From JANNRW01 sp031401815 (lineage in GTDB: Bacteria; Desulfobacterota; Desulfuromonadia; Geobacterales; DSM-12255), in contig JANNRW010000439.1 in assembly GCA_031401815.1 (NCBI GenBank), positions 1 through 12,618 on the forward strand: a stretch of DNA of 12,618 bases. The letters run 5' to 3'. The translations under genes were made by a program, and so were the position numbers. The notes beneath the pieces are model-generated. The model did not search any database. It had not been told where the DNA came from and worked only from the letters and a program-made list of their open reading frames with translations. Shown piece after piece: positions 6,081-12,618 of this stretch; the stretch's first letter is position 1, and each line of letters starts with the position of its first letter.

Positions 6081-7859
6081 ATGAGCAGCAACACCCCGTT
6101 AATCTGGAATCTTGCCCTGCTTGAACCTGAGTCAACAGATCATTTTCATAAAGAGCTGGAAGAGACTCTGGCCTCTGCTGTCAGTTTCAGGGAGAGATAT
6201 CGTGGCTCCATTTCAGAGCTTGAACCTTCGGGCCTTCTTGCATCGCTCAAGGAGTATGAAGCTCTTCAGCAGCGGGCTCTGAAACCCCAATGCTATGCGC
6301 ATCTGCTCTTTGCTGCCGACTCGTCGAGCAATCTGGCAAAAACTCTGTCGCAAAAAGCGAGTGAGGCCGGAAATCGCCTGACAAGAGAGCTTCTGTTTTT
6401 CGATATAGAGATTATGTCTCTGCCGGATCAGTTATACCAGGATCTTCTTGGCTACGCCAGCCTGGCTGAGTATCACCACTACATCTGTTCGATCAGAAAA
6501 TTCAGCAGACACACCTTGCCTGAGCGTGAAGAGCAGCTCTTGAAACAGAAGGATCTGACAGGCTCTACTGCCTTTACACGCCTCTATGACGAGATTTCCG
6601 CCTCGTTTACTTTCCGGATCGATATTGACGGCAATGAGCAGGAGATGACCGGTGAAGAGCTGCTGGGGCTCCTTCATCACCCTGATGCAGCTCTCAGGGA
6701 GCGCGCCTTTACCCTTTTTCTGGAGCGACACGGGGAAGAGCGGATTATATACAGCGCAGTATTCAACAATATTGCGCTTGACCACGCCCAGGAGATGGAG
6801 CTGCGCGGTTACAGCCACCCGATGGAACCGACAAACATCGGTAATGAACTCTCAAGCGAAGTAGTTGAAAGGTTGATGACTGTAACAGAAGAAAATTACT
6901 TTATGGCTCACGACTACTTCCGGTTAAAGGCTAAGCTGCTTGGCATGGAGAAACTTAAAAACTCTGATATTTATGCCCCCTTACCGGATATTCACCGCAA
7001 TTATCCCCTTGATGAGGCAAAGCAGCTGGTTCTGGAAGCTTACCGGAAGTTTAACCCCGAATATTTGCCGCTTCTGGAGGCATTCTTCGAAGAAGGGCGA
7101 ATAGATACTCATCCACGCCCAGGAAAGAGCGGCGGCGCTTTTTGCATGGGGATCTCTCCGGAAACCCCTCCATTTCTCCTCCTGAACCATACCGGCAATC
7201 TTCGCGATGTCGCCACCCTTGCCCATGAACTTGGTCACGGCCTTCATTTTGTTCTTGGCAGCGAGCAGACGCTCATAAATTATCATGCACCACTCCCTCT
7301 GGCTGAAACAGCCTCTGTTTTCGGTGAAATGCTCCTGACCAGGCACATGCTCTCCATTGAGCAGGAGAAGGCGGTCAGGATATCTCTCCTTTGCGCCAAA
7401 ATTGAAGATATCATGGCAACAACCTTCAGGCAGGTAGTGCTGACACGTTTTGAACAGAGACTCCACCTGGAGCGACTGGGCGGCCTTCTGGACGACTCGC
7501 GGATCTGTGAAATCTGGCTGGAAGAGAATGGCAAGCTGTTTGGCGATGAAGTTGATGTTATTGAAGCGTATCGCTGGGGCTGGAGCTATATATCACATTT
7601 CATTCATAGTCGTTTTTACTGTTATGCATATACTTTTGCAGAACTTCTGGTGCTCGCGTTATACAAAAAGTACCTGTCAGAAGGGGCGGCTTTTCTGCCG
7701 AAGTACGAAGCGATTCTTGCCAGTGGCGGATCAAGATCACCGGCAGACACAGCTGCACTGGCCGGGATAAACCTTGAAGATCCGGCATTCTGGCAGCAAG
7801 GGTATGATATACTGGGGGAACTTGTCCAGGAGCTGAAAGAGCTGGTAAATGAAGTTTAA
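6081..7859 (+). CDS. pepF: M3-family zinc oligoendopeptidase (PepF-like)
   Basis: The product is 592 residues, the usual length for the pepF/M3 family, with no signal peptide, so it is cytoplasmic. It cleaves short peptides inside the cell, probably in peptide turnover (family knowledge). The catalytic motif HELGH is at residues 382-386 (Zn ligands H382 and H386, general base E383), and the third ligand is E409 in LAETASVFGE. The substrate-side C-terminal segment YISHFIHSRFYCYAYTFAELL-type is present near residue 510. The helical N-terminal lobe covers about residues 1-200. The start is supported by AAGGA (6070-6074), 6 nt before the ATG. The gene stands alone between a terminator-like hairpin and a convergent regulator gene 39 bp away. 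Nothing in the sequence indicates its regulation. Confidence 0.93.
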   Translation: MSSNTPLIWNLALLEPESTDHFHKELEETLASAVSFRERYRGSISELEPSGLLASLKEYEALQQRALKPQCYAHLLFAADSSSNLAKTLSQKASEAGNRLTRELLFFDIEIMSLPDQLYQDLLGYASLAEYHHYICSIRKFSRHTLPEREEQLLKQKDLTGSTAFTRLYDEISASFTFRIDIDGNEQEMTGEELLGLLHHPDAALRERAFTLFLERHGEERIIYSAVFNNIALDHAQEMELRGYSHPMEPTNIGNELSSEVVERLMTVTEENYFMAHDYFRLKAKLLGMEKLKNSDIYAPLPDIHRNYPLDEAKQLVLEAYRKFNPEYLPLLEAFFEEGRIDTHPRPGKSGGAFCMGISPETPPFLLLNHTGNLRDVATLAHELGHGLHFVLGSEQTLINYHAPLPLAETASVFGEMLLTRHMLSIEQEKAVRISLLCAKIEDIMATTFRQVVLTRFEQRLHLERLGGLLDDSRICEIWLEENGKLFGDEVDVIEAYRWGWSYISHFIHSRFYCYAYTFAELLVLALYKKYLSEGAAFLPKYEAILASGGSRSPADTAALAGINLEDPAFWQQGYDILGELVQELKELVNEV

Positions 7860-7898
7860 TCACGGGCTCTTGAAGACTCACCAAGCGGCTCTGCCTGG

Positions 7899-9287
7899 TT
7901 ATCTTCCCCCGGCATGCTTCATTTCTATTCCGTAACTCCTTATTTTCCGGTGAAGATTGGTACGTTCAAGATCAATTGACTCTGCCGTCCTGGTAATATT
8001 CCAGTCATTTTCATTCAATTTCCTGATGATAAACTCTCTTTCAAACAGATCACGAGCTTCTTTCAAGGAGTGACTCTCAGCAGTAGAGCCAATGGTTGCA
8101 ACTCTGCCTCCTCCTGAAGCTGACCGCTGTAGTATCACCTCAGGCAGATAAGAAGAGTCGATCGAGCTTCCTGCCGAAATTATAGCCATACGCTCAATGA
8201 CGTTTTTCAGTTCGTGAATATTGCCAGGCCAGTCATAATCCTGCATCAGCTCCACTACATCCTGCTGAACGGCTTTAAGTTCACGCCCTTCAGAACGGCA
8301 GTACTGCTGGAGAAAATAATCGGACAGTGCCGGTATATCTTCACGCCTCTCTCTTAGAGGCAACATTACAAAAGGAACGATACTGAGCATATAGTACAGA
8401 TCCTCACTGAAAGATCCGGACTTAAGATCATCATCCAGAGCTCTGCTTGATGCGGCCACTATTCGAACATCTGTATCAATGCTCCGGCTCCCCCCTACCC
8501 TTTCAAACAGATGATCCTTGAGCACCCTGAAAATCTTCCCCTGCGTTTGCAATGAAAGCTCTCCGATCTCATCAAGGAAAAGTACTCCCCCTTCTGCAAG
8601 GTCAAGTTTCCCCTTTCTGCGGGAGATATCTCCAGGGAAAGCAGCCGTTTCATGCCCAAAAAGCTCGATTTCAATAAGCTCTTCAGGGATTGCTGCACAG
8701 TTGACAGCTGCAAAAGGTTTATCACTTCTGGAGCTTTGCAGATGAAGTATACGAGCCAGGAGTTCCTTGCCCGTACCATTTTCACCAAGAACAAGGACTG
8801 CCGCAGAAGAAGGAGCCACAATCCGCAGCTGATCCCGCAGCTTAGTTGCGAAAACAGATCCCCCCACTATCTCGTAATGCTCGTCCATCATCCCGCGCAG
8901 AGATTCGTTTTCAAACTTGAGTCGCCCCATCCTGATGGCATTCTGAACAGTCACCAGCACCTTATCAAGAGAGAGCGGCTTTTCAATAAAATCAAAGGCA
9001 CCGAGCTTTGTTGATTTTACCGCTGTTTCTATGGTGCCGTGGCCGGAAATCATAACTATCGCCAGGTCAGGATAGATCTCTTTGAGTCGCTGAAGTGTTT
9101 CAAGTCCGTCGAGACGAGGCATCCAGATATCAAGCAGTACAAGATCAGGAAGATTTCTCTGCACTGACTCAATTGCATCAATTCCGTCATATGCAAGAGT
9201 CACATGATACCCTTCATCTTCGAGAATACCTTGAAGAGCCTGCCGGATACTCTCCTCATCATCAACAATCAGTATGGTTGCACTCAT
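7899..9287 (-). CDS. NtrX-like response regulator with degenerate sigma54-activator domain
   Basis: The product is 462 residues: receiver (1-120), AAA+ domain (about 138-370) and Fis-type helix-turn-helix (about 408-455). The receiver is intact, with D9/D10, phospho-acceptor D53 (LLDIWMP), S81 and K103, and its wording (DIWMP, SGHGTIETAVKSTKLGAFDF) is NtrX-like. Walker A GENGTGKE (168-175) and Walker B LFLDE (236-240) are kept. The sigma54-contact loop GAFTGA reads AAFPGD (215-220). The arginine-finger block normally FREDLYYRL reads FSEDLYYML (293-301), losing both Arg residues, and the sensor II Arg of GNVREL is His358. It is therefore unlikely to remodel sigma54 holoenzyme; a phospho-controlled DNA-binding role is more likely (inference). 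The ATG follows the aminotransferase stop by 4 nt, with a GGGGGG ribosome site inside the end of that gene. Confidence 0.92.
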   Translation of the reverse strand: MSATILIVDDEESIRQALQGILEDEGYHVTLAYDGIDAIESVQRNLPDLVLLDIWMPRLDGLETLQRLKEIYPDLAIVMISGHGTIETAVKSTKLGAFDFIEKPLSLDKVLVTVQNAIRMGRLKFENESLRGMMDEHYEIVGGSVFATKLRDQLRIVAPSSAAVLVLGENGTGKELLARILHLQSSRSDKPFAAVNCAAIPEELIEIELFGHETAAFPGDISRRKGKLDLAEGGVLFLDEIGELSLQTQGKIFRVLKDHLFERVGGSRSIDTDVRIVAASSRALDDDLKSGSFSEDLYYMLSIVPFVMLPLRERREDIPALSDYFLQQYCRSEGRELKAVQQDVVELMQDYDWPGNIHELKNVIERMAIISAGSSIDSSYLPEVILQRSASGGGRVATIGSTAESHSLKEARDLFEREFIIRKLNENDWNITRTAESIDLERTNLHRKIRSYGIEMKHAGGR

Positions 9288-9291
9288 TTCA

Positions 9292-10488
9292 TCATCCCCC
9301 CGTGAGAACCAGTTCAGCAGCCAGAGCTCTCCAGGCCGGAAGGCTTCGCCTTATCATCTCCATTTCAACACAATAGGCAATCCGGAAATAACCTGGTGCG
9401 CCAAATCCTGCTCCTGGCACAAGCAGAAGATTATGTTTCTGGGCTGCCCTGACAAAAGCCACATCATCAGCCAGAGGTGATTTTGGGAAGAGGTAAAAAG
9501 CACCATCCGGCTTGACCATTTTGAAACCGATGCTGCTCAGATTGCTGAACAAAAAATCACGCTTCTGTTGATAGTCATTCACATCAACTGACTCTTTTTG
9601 AAGTTTTGCCACCAGTCGCTGCATGAGTGCCGGAGCATTGACAAAGCCAAGAGTCCTGTTGCAGAATATGGCCCCCTCCATGAACAGATCTACATGTGTC
9701 ATGCCCGGATTGGCCACCAGATAACCGATCCGCTCTCCAGGAAGAGCCAGATCCTTTGAATGAGATGTAACAATGACCGAATTGACAACATAGGGGAAAA
9801 TATTGGGAACAGAGTGACCATCATAAGCAATCCGCGCATATGGCTCATCAGAAATCAGATAAATCTGTTTCTCAAGTTCACGCTCTTTGCGTTCAAGCAT
9901 TTCACCCAGCCTGCGGAGGGATTCAGCAGGATAGATCACACCGGTCGGATTGTTTGGGGTATTGATGATGATTGCTCTGGTATTCGCGTTAATAGCCTGT
10001 TCAATAGCTGGCAGATCAAGCTGGAAGGTCTCACGATCAGTCCATACCTCCCTTGGAATGCCACCATGGTTGTCAATGTAGAATTTGTACTCCACGAAAT
10101 ACGGAGCGAGTATGATCACCTCTTCGCCCGGATTAAGAATAGTCTTGAGTACAACATTCAATGCACCACTTGCGCCGCAAGTCATGACCACCTGACTGCC
10201 GGTAACAGGGAGTGCGGATGATTCGGCAACCAGGGCAGCAATGGCGCTGCGCACCTCGTCATAGCCAGCATTGCTCATATAGCGATGTATACCGGAAGCT
10301 GGTGACGCCGCCAGCTTGCGCAGCTCTTCGTAAAACTTTGCCGGTGGATCTATATTCGGATTACCCAGGGTAAAGTCGTAGACATTTTCATCGCCAAATT
10401 GCTGCCTGAGGCGTCCACCCTCTTCAAACATCCTCCTTATCCAGGAAGAACTCTCAATGCACGACTGGATTTTTGTCGATATTGCCAT
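9292..10488 (-). CDS. PLP-dependent class I/II aminotransferase
   Basis: The product is 398 residues, a normal length for fold-type I aminotransferases (aspartate aminotransferase-like). PLP contacts are visible: N180 in NTPNNPTG, D214 in SDEPY, the Schiff-base lysine K245 in SHSKDLALPGERIGY with R253, and the substrate carboxylate Arg R369 in YFRIAY. The amino-acid substrate cannot be fixed from sequence. A longer frame runs to an ATG at 10536, but the ATG at 10488 (MAISTKIQ) is chosen because GGAGG lies about 5 nt before it, and the extra 16 residues look non-coding and lack a ribosome site. The NtrX-like gene follows after only 4 nt, so the enzyme and the regulator are very likely co-expressed. 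A weak promoter candidate lies at 10516-10545. Confidence 0.92.
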   Translation of the reverse strand: MAISTKIQSCIESSSWIRRMFEEGGRLRQQFGDENVYDFTLGNPNIDPPAKFYEELRKLAASPASGIHRYMSNAGYDEVRSAIAALVAESSALPVTGSQVVMTCGASGALNVVLKTILNPGEEVIILAPYFVEYKFYIDNHGGIPREVWTDRETFQLDLPAIEQAINANTRAIIINTPNNPTGVIYPAESLRRLGEMLERKERELEKQIYLISDEPYARIAYDGHSVPNIFPYVVNSVIVTSHSKDLALPGERIGYLVANPGMTHVDLFMEGAIFCNRTLGFVNAPALMQRLVAKLQKESVDVNDYQQKRDFLFSNLSSIGFKMVKPDGAFYLFPKSPLADDVAFVRAAQKHNLLLVPGAGFGAPGYFRIAYCVEMEMIRRSLPAWRALAAELVLTGG

Positions 10489-10515
10489 AATACCTCCGCT
10501 ATGAAAATTTGAGCA

Positions 10516-10545
10516 ACTGTAGCATATTTGCAACAATCAAGACAA
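10516..10545 (-). promoter_or_regulatory. Weak promoter candidate for the aminotransferase-regulator pair
   Basis: On the minus strand TTGTCT (10540-10545) and TACAGT (10516-10521) are 18 bp apart, each matching consensus at 4 of 6 positions. The position, about 30-50 bp before the ATG at 10488, is suitable, but the match is modest. Confidence 0.3.
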
Positions 10546-10593
10546 TCTCTAATCATACGTTGATGCAATCGCTATTCCTCTAAACAAGTCCCA

Positions 10594-10613
10594 TCCCCCC
10601 TTGGCGAGGGGGA
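10594..10613. repeat. Short GC-rich intergenic hairpin
   Basis: CCCCCT (10596-10601) pairs with AGGGGG (10607-10612) around a TGGCG loop, flanked by T and A that extend the symmetry. It lies in the 217-bp gap between the receiver-PilZ gene and the aminotransferase. There is no T-tract on the minus strand, so a terminator role is doubtful; it resembles a dispersed palindromic repeat. Confidence 0.4.
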
Positions 10614-10705
10614 GATTTTGAGAGGGAATCAAAGTAGTTCACAGGGATTTTCATCTGTTAATTGAGGGATATGATTCAAGGAAGAAAAAAGGGTGCTCGG
10701 ATATT

Positions 10706-11398
10706 TCAGTTATTAGCTACATCACCCTTTGCAACCCGCGAAATGTATTTTTCCAAGGCATTCCTGTAGGTACGTCCAAGGGAGATAAAATTGATCCCGT
10801 ACTGATAAAAACCTTCTATTGTCCTTGCTGACCGGACAATCTCTCCTTCAACCTCAACCTGAACTGATTCAGGTATGCTGAATATGCAGGTAAGTATGCT
10901 GCCGATCTCAAAACGGTATTCAGCTTCGATCAATATTCCGGTGATACTTATATTGTGAGACAGACAGAAAAACTCCAATACCTCTTTCTTGCTGATAACC
11001 TTTACACGGAGCGAGACTCGCCTGCTCCTGGGGAGCTGAACAGTCAGAAACTGACTGACAGTTTTGACAAGCAGCATAGGTTTTATAGGTCTTGCAATAA
11101 GCGCATTTACACCGCAACCGCTCAGGCGCTCAAACTCTTCCTTTGTATCCCTGCATATGAGTATTCGTGAAAGTCCGGGAAACTCCCCTTCGCCTTTGAC
11201 CATCTCGAACAGCTCCTCACCCTCCATATCTTCAAGCTGGATGTCTGAAATAATGAGATCTATCTCTTCATTACGAAGCAGCTCAAGAGCATCTTTTCCT
11301 GAAGTAGTGGTTATTATGAAAAAATCAGAACGGCTGAACAGGGAGCGATTTCTATCGAGAAAAGATGTTGATGAGCTGGCAACAAGTATCTTCTTCAT
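10706..11398 (-). CDS. Receiver-PilZ protein, probable c-di-GMP effector
   Basis: The product is 230 residues: a receiver-like domain (1-120) followed by a PilZ domain (about 122-222). PilZ has both c-di-GMP motifs: R127xxxR131 in RRVSLR and NxSxxG at 149-154 (NISITG). The receiver keeps the acceptor position D52 (LIISDIQL) but lacks the acidic pair (VASSS at 7-10). The conserved Thr/Ser is Cys82 and the conserved Lys position reads ARP (R103). Normal phosphorylation is thus doubtful. The domain order suggests a soluble second-messenger effector acting on motility, pili or another target through protein contacts (inference). No kinase or cyclase gene is adjacent. There is no ribosome binding site before the ATG, consistent with the overlapping promoter at 11405-11433. 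Confidence 0.88.
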   Translation of the reverse strand: MKKILVASSSTSFLDRNRSLFSRSDFFIITTTSGKDALELLRNEEIDLIISDIQLEDMEGEELFEMVKGEGEFPGLSRILICRDTKEEFERLSGCGVNALIARPIKPMLLVKTVSQFLTVQLPRSRRVSLRVKVISKKEVLEFFCLSHNISITGILIEAEYRFEIGSILTCIFSIPESVQVEVEGEIVRSARTIEGFYQYGINFISLGRTYRNALEKYISRVAKGDVANN

Positions 11399-11404
11399 AA
11401 ACAG

Positions 11405-11433
11405 ATATTATTGATACGACAAAAGAATGTCAA
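11405..11433 (-). promoter_or_regulatory. Sigma70-type promoter placing +1 on the receiver-PilZ ATG
   Basis: On the minus strand TTGACA (11428-11433, perfect consensus) and TAATAT (11405-11410, 4 of 6) are separated by 17 bp. The expected transcription start is about 11398, which is the A of the ATG. The lack of any ribosome site upstream of that ATG agrees with a leaderless transcript. Confidence 0.5.
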
Positions 11434-11463
11434 TCTAATGGTTTTGCTTCAGATTCATACATA

Positions 11464-11477
11464 TTGACAATCGTCAA
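11464..11477. promoter_or_regulatory. TTGAC-AATC-GTCAA dyad, possible operator or -35 region
   Basis: This is a perfect 5-bp inverted repeat around a 4-bp centre in the divergent gap between the receiver-PilZ gene and the actin-like gene. Its left half contains TTGACA (11464-11469), with TGATAT at 11485-11490 after 15 bp as a poor -10 candidate for the actin-like gene. If a repressor binds here it would cover the -35 region. Confidence 0.35.
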
Positions 11478-11537
11478 AGGCGGGTGATATCTTTCCGGTT
11501 GCTTTCCCTATCATTTCTGACTGTCAAGGAGCCATGC

Positions 11538-12581
11538 ATGGAGATTTTTGGAATCGATATCGGCTTTGGATTTACAAAAGCAACTAACGGCAATCGTTCA
11601 CTTGTGTTCAAGTCGATCCTTGGAGAGGCAACCGATATCCAGTTCAAGGGGGGGATACTGACTGACGGTTCAGTAGACGAGAATATTCAGATTGAACTGG
11701 ACGGGAGATCATACTTTGTTGGTGAAATGGCTGAAAGGCAGAGCAGTGTCCGCTCCTTTACACTTGACCAGTCGCAGTTTTTCAGTACTTACGCAAAACC
11801 GTTGGCTCTGGCAGCAGCAGCACGACTTGTCGGTTCATACATGCCGATAGGATTGGTTACAGGTCTTCCGATCGGATATTATCGTGAATACAAAGAAGCA
11901 GTTATCAAGCTTCTTCTTGGCGATCACAAGGTTATCATTACAAACGGCAGCGGCAAACGCGAAGAAAAGGTAATCAAGGTGAGCGAAGTAAAGGTTATTC
12001 CGCAACCTTTTGGCTCCCTCTTCAATTTGATGATGAACGATCTTGGGGAGCTGGGGGATAAAAAATATGTTCATGAAAAAATCGGGATTATTGATATAGG
12101 CTTTAAAACATCAGACTTTACTGTAGCTGACAGGATGCGTTACTCGGAAAGGGGGAGCCGCACAACTGATACAGGTATATCAAAGGGCTTTGGCATGATC
12201 GCAGGGAAGCTTCGAGAAAAGAGCAATGTCAATGTTGAGATTTATCGCCTGTACGAGGCAGTTGAGCGTGGCTTTATCAAGATCAAGGGGAAGGAGTACG
12301 ATCTCAAGGCACCTACAGAGGTGGTTTTCAGCCAGCTTGCTGCTGTAATTGCCGATGAAGTGGACAGGCTATGGTCGGATGACTGGGATATTGACACTAT
12401 TGTAATAACAGGAGGAGGAGGCGCTGCACTTGGGAAATACCTCCAGCCATTGATTAATGGAAAGGTTGTAACTGTTGATAATCCAAAGGATGCTAGACTT
12501 TGCAATGTGCATGGCTACTGGAAATATGGCAAGCATCTCTGGTCAAGGGGGGTACAGCCTCCAGCGGTTGCCGGGAGTTAA
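11538..12581 (+). CDS. ParM/StbA-family actin-like ATPase
   Basis: The product is 347 residues with the actin/Hsp70 ATPase signature. Phosphate-1 loop DIGFGFTK is at 7-14, phosphate-2 loop IIDIGFKTSD at 184-193 and the adenosine motif ITGGGGAALG at 290-299. Size and layout match bacterial ParM/StbA-like and archaeal actin-like proteins rather than MreB or FtsA. Such proteins form dynamic filaments, often to segregate plasmid or other replicons (family knowledge). No ParR-like partner gene is visible before the window ends 37 bp downstream. The ATG at 11538 is chosen because AAGGAG (11526-11531) lies 6 nt before it; a longer frame from 11484 adds 18 residues without homology-like content. An 8-bp tandem repeat begins 3 bp after the stop. 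Confidence 0.88.
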   Translation: MEIFGIDIGFGFTKATNGNRSLVFKSILGEATDIQFKGGILTDGSVDENIQIELDGRSYFVGEMAERQSSVRSFTLDQSQFFSTYAKPLALAAAARLVGSYMPIGLVTGLPIGYYREYKEAVIKLLLGDHKVIITNGSGKREEKVIKVSEVKVIPQPFGSLFNLMMNDLGELGDKKYVHEKIGIIDIGFKTSDFTVADRMRYSERGSRTTDTGISKGFGMIAGKLREKSNVNVEIYRLYEAVERGFIKIKGKEYDLKAPTEVVFSQLAAVIADEVDRLWSDDWDIDTIVITGGGGAALGKYLQPLINGKVVTVDNPKDARLCNVHGYWKYGKHLWSRGVQPPAVAGS

Positions 12582-12584
12582 GAC

Positions 12585-12618
12585 GTTGAATTGTTGAGTT
12601 GTTGAGTTGTTGAGTTGT
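12585..12618 (+). repeat. 8-bp tandem repeat GTTGAGTT, continuing beyond the window
   Basis: Four consecutive units are present: the first is GTTGAATT (one change), then three exact GTTGAGTT, and a partial GT at the window edge. The array begins 3 bp after the stop of the actin-like gene. The total copy number is unknown because it is cut off. Confidence 0.85.

Noticed and set aside
7860..7898. Hairpin ACCAAGC...GCCTGGT between convergent genes
   Set aside because: The stem has a mismatch and no T-tract on either strand, so there is too little to call a terminator.
7899..9287. Frameshift or sequencing error as the cause of the altered sigma54 motifs
   Set aside because: The frame is continuous and the flanking residues (FGHE, SRRKGK, EDLYY, WPGN) align normally, so the changes are substitutions in place.
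10489..10536. 16-residue N-terminal extension of the aminotransferase
   Set aside because: GGAGG immediately before the ATG at 10488 and the family-like start MAISTKIQ argue against the ATG at 10536, which has no ribosome site.
11484..11537. 18-residue N-terminal extension of the actin-like protein
   Set aside because: The phosphate-1 motif DIGFGFTK should lie within the first ~10 residues, and AAGGAG precisely precedes the ATG at 11538.

Overview
The window looks like chromosomal DNA of a Geobacter-like bacterium (Desulfuromonadia, formerly Deltaproteobacteria). This is an inference from gene content and style, not a database match. The basis is a MEDS-domain sensor beside a PAS hybrid kinase, an NtrX-like regulator, a receiver-PilZ protein, a small bacterial RRM protein and short intergenic palindromes. 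No rRNA, tRNA, CRISPR array, transposase or phage gene was seen.

Layout. (1) 2-2498, plus strand: a probable operon of a 5'-truncated soluble MgtE-N/CBS protein, an NRAMP-family transporter whose metal-site motifs are of the magnesium (NRMT) type, and a small RRM RNA-binding protein. (2) 2546-5136, minus strand: a MEDS sensory protein followed 11 nt later by a PAS hybrid histidine kinase, with a good sigma70-type promoter about 120 bp upstream. (3) 5137-6080: a mostly non-coding stretch with a MITE/REP-like inverted-repeat element, a 49-codon small membrane protein missed by long-ORF calling, a strong palindrome/terminator and a short tandem repeat. (4) 6081-7859, plus strand: an M3-family zinc oligoendopeptidase. 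(5) 7899-10488, minus strand: an aminotransferase and, 4 nt behind it, an NtrX-like response regulator whose AAA+ domain has lost several residues needed for sigma54 activation. (6) 10706-11398, minus strand: a receiver-PilZ protein with a degenerate receiver but intact c-di-GMP motifs, apparently read from a leaderless promoter. (7) 11538-12581, plus strand: a ParM/StbA-like actin ATPase followed at once by an 8-bp tandem repeat that runs off the window.

Most noteworthy. The first operon reads as a split magnesium transporter: the cytosolic gating module of MgtE stands as a separate protein next to an SLC11/NRAMP channel-like partner whose selectivity residues are altered (DPGN to DAGG, MPH to APW). 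The second point is the regulator at 7899-9287. It keeps Walker A, Walker B and the Fis helix-turn-helix, but GAFTGA reads AAFPGD, both arginine-finger positions are lost and the sensor II arginine is His, so it is probably a phosphorylation-controlled DNA binder rather than a sigma54 activator. All functional statements rest on motif reading by eye; no searches or structure predictions were run.
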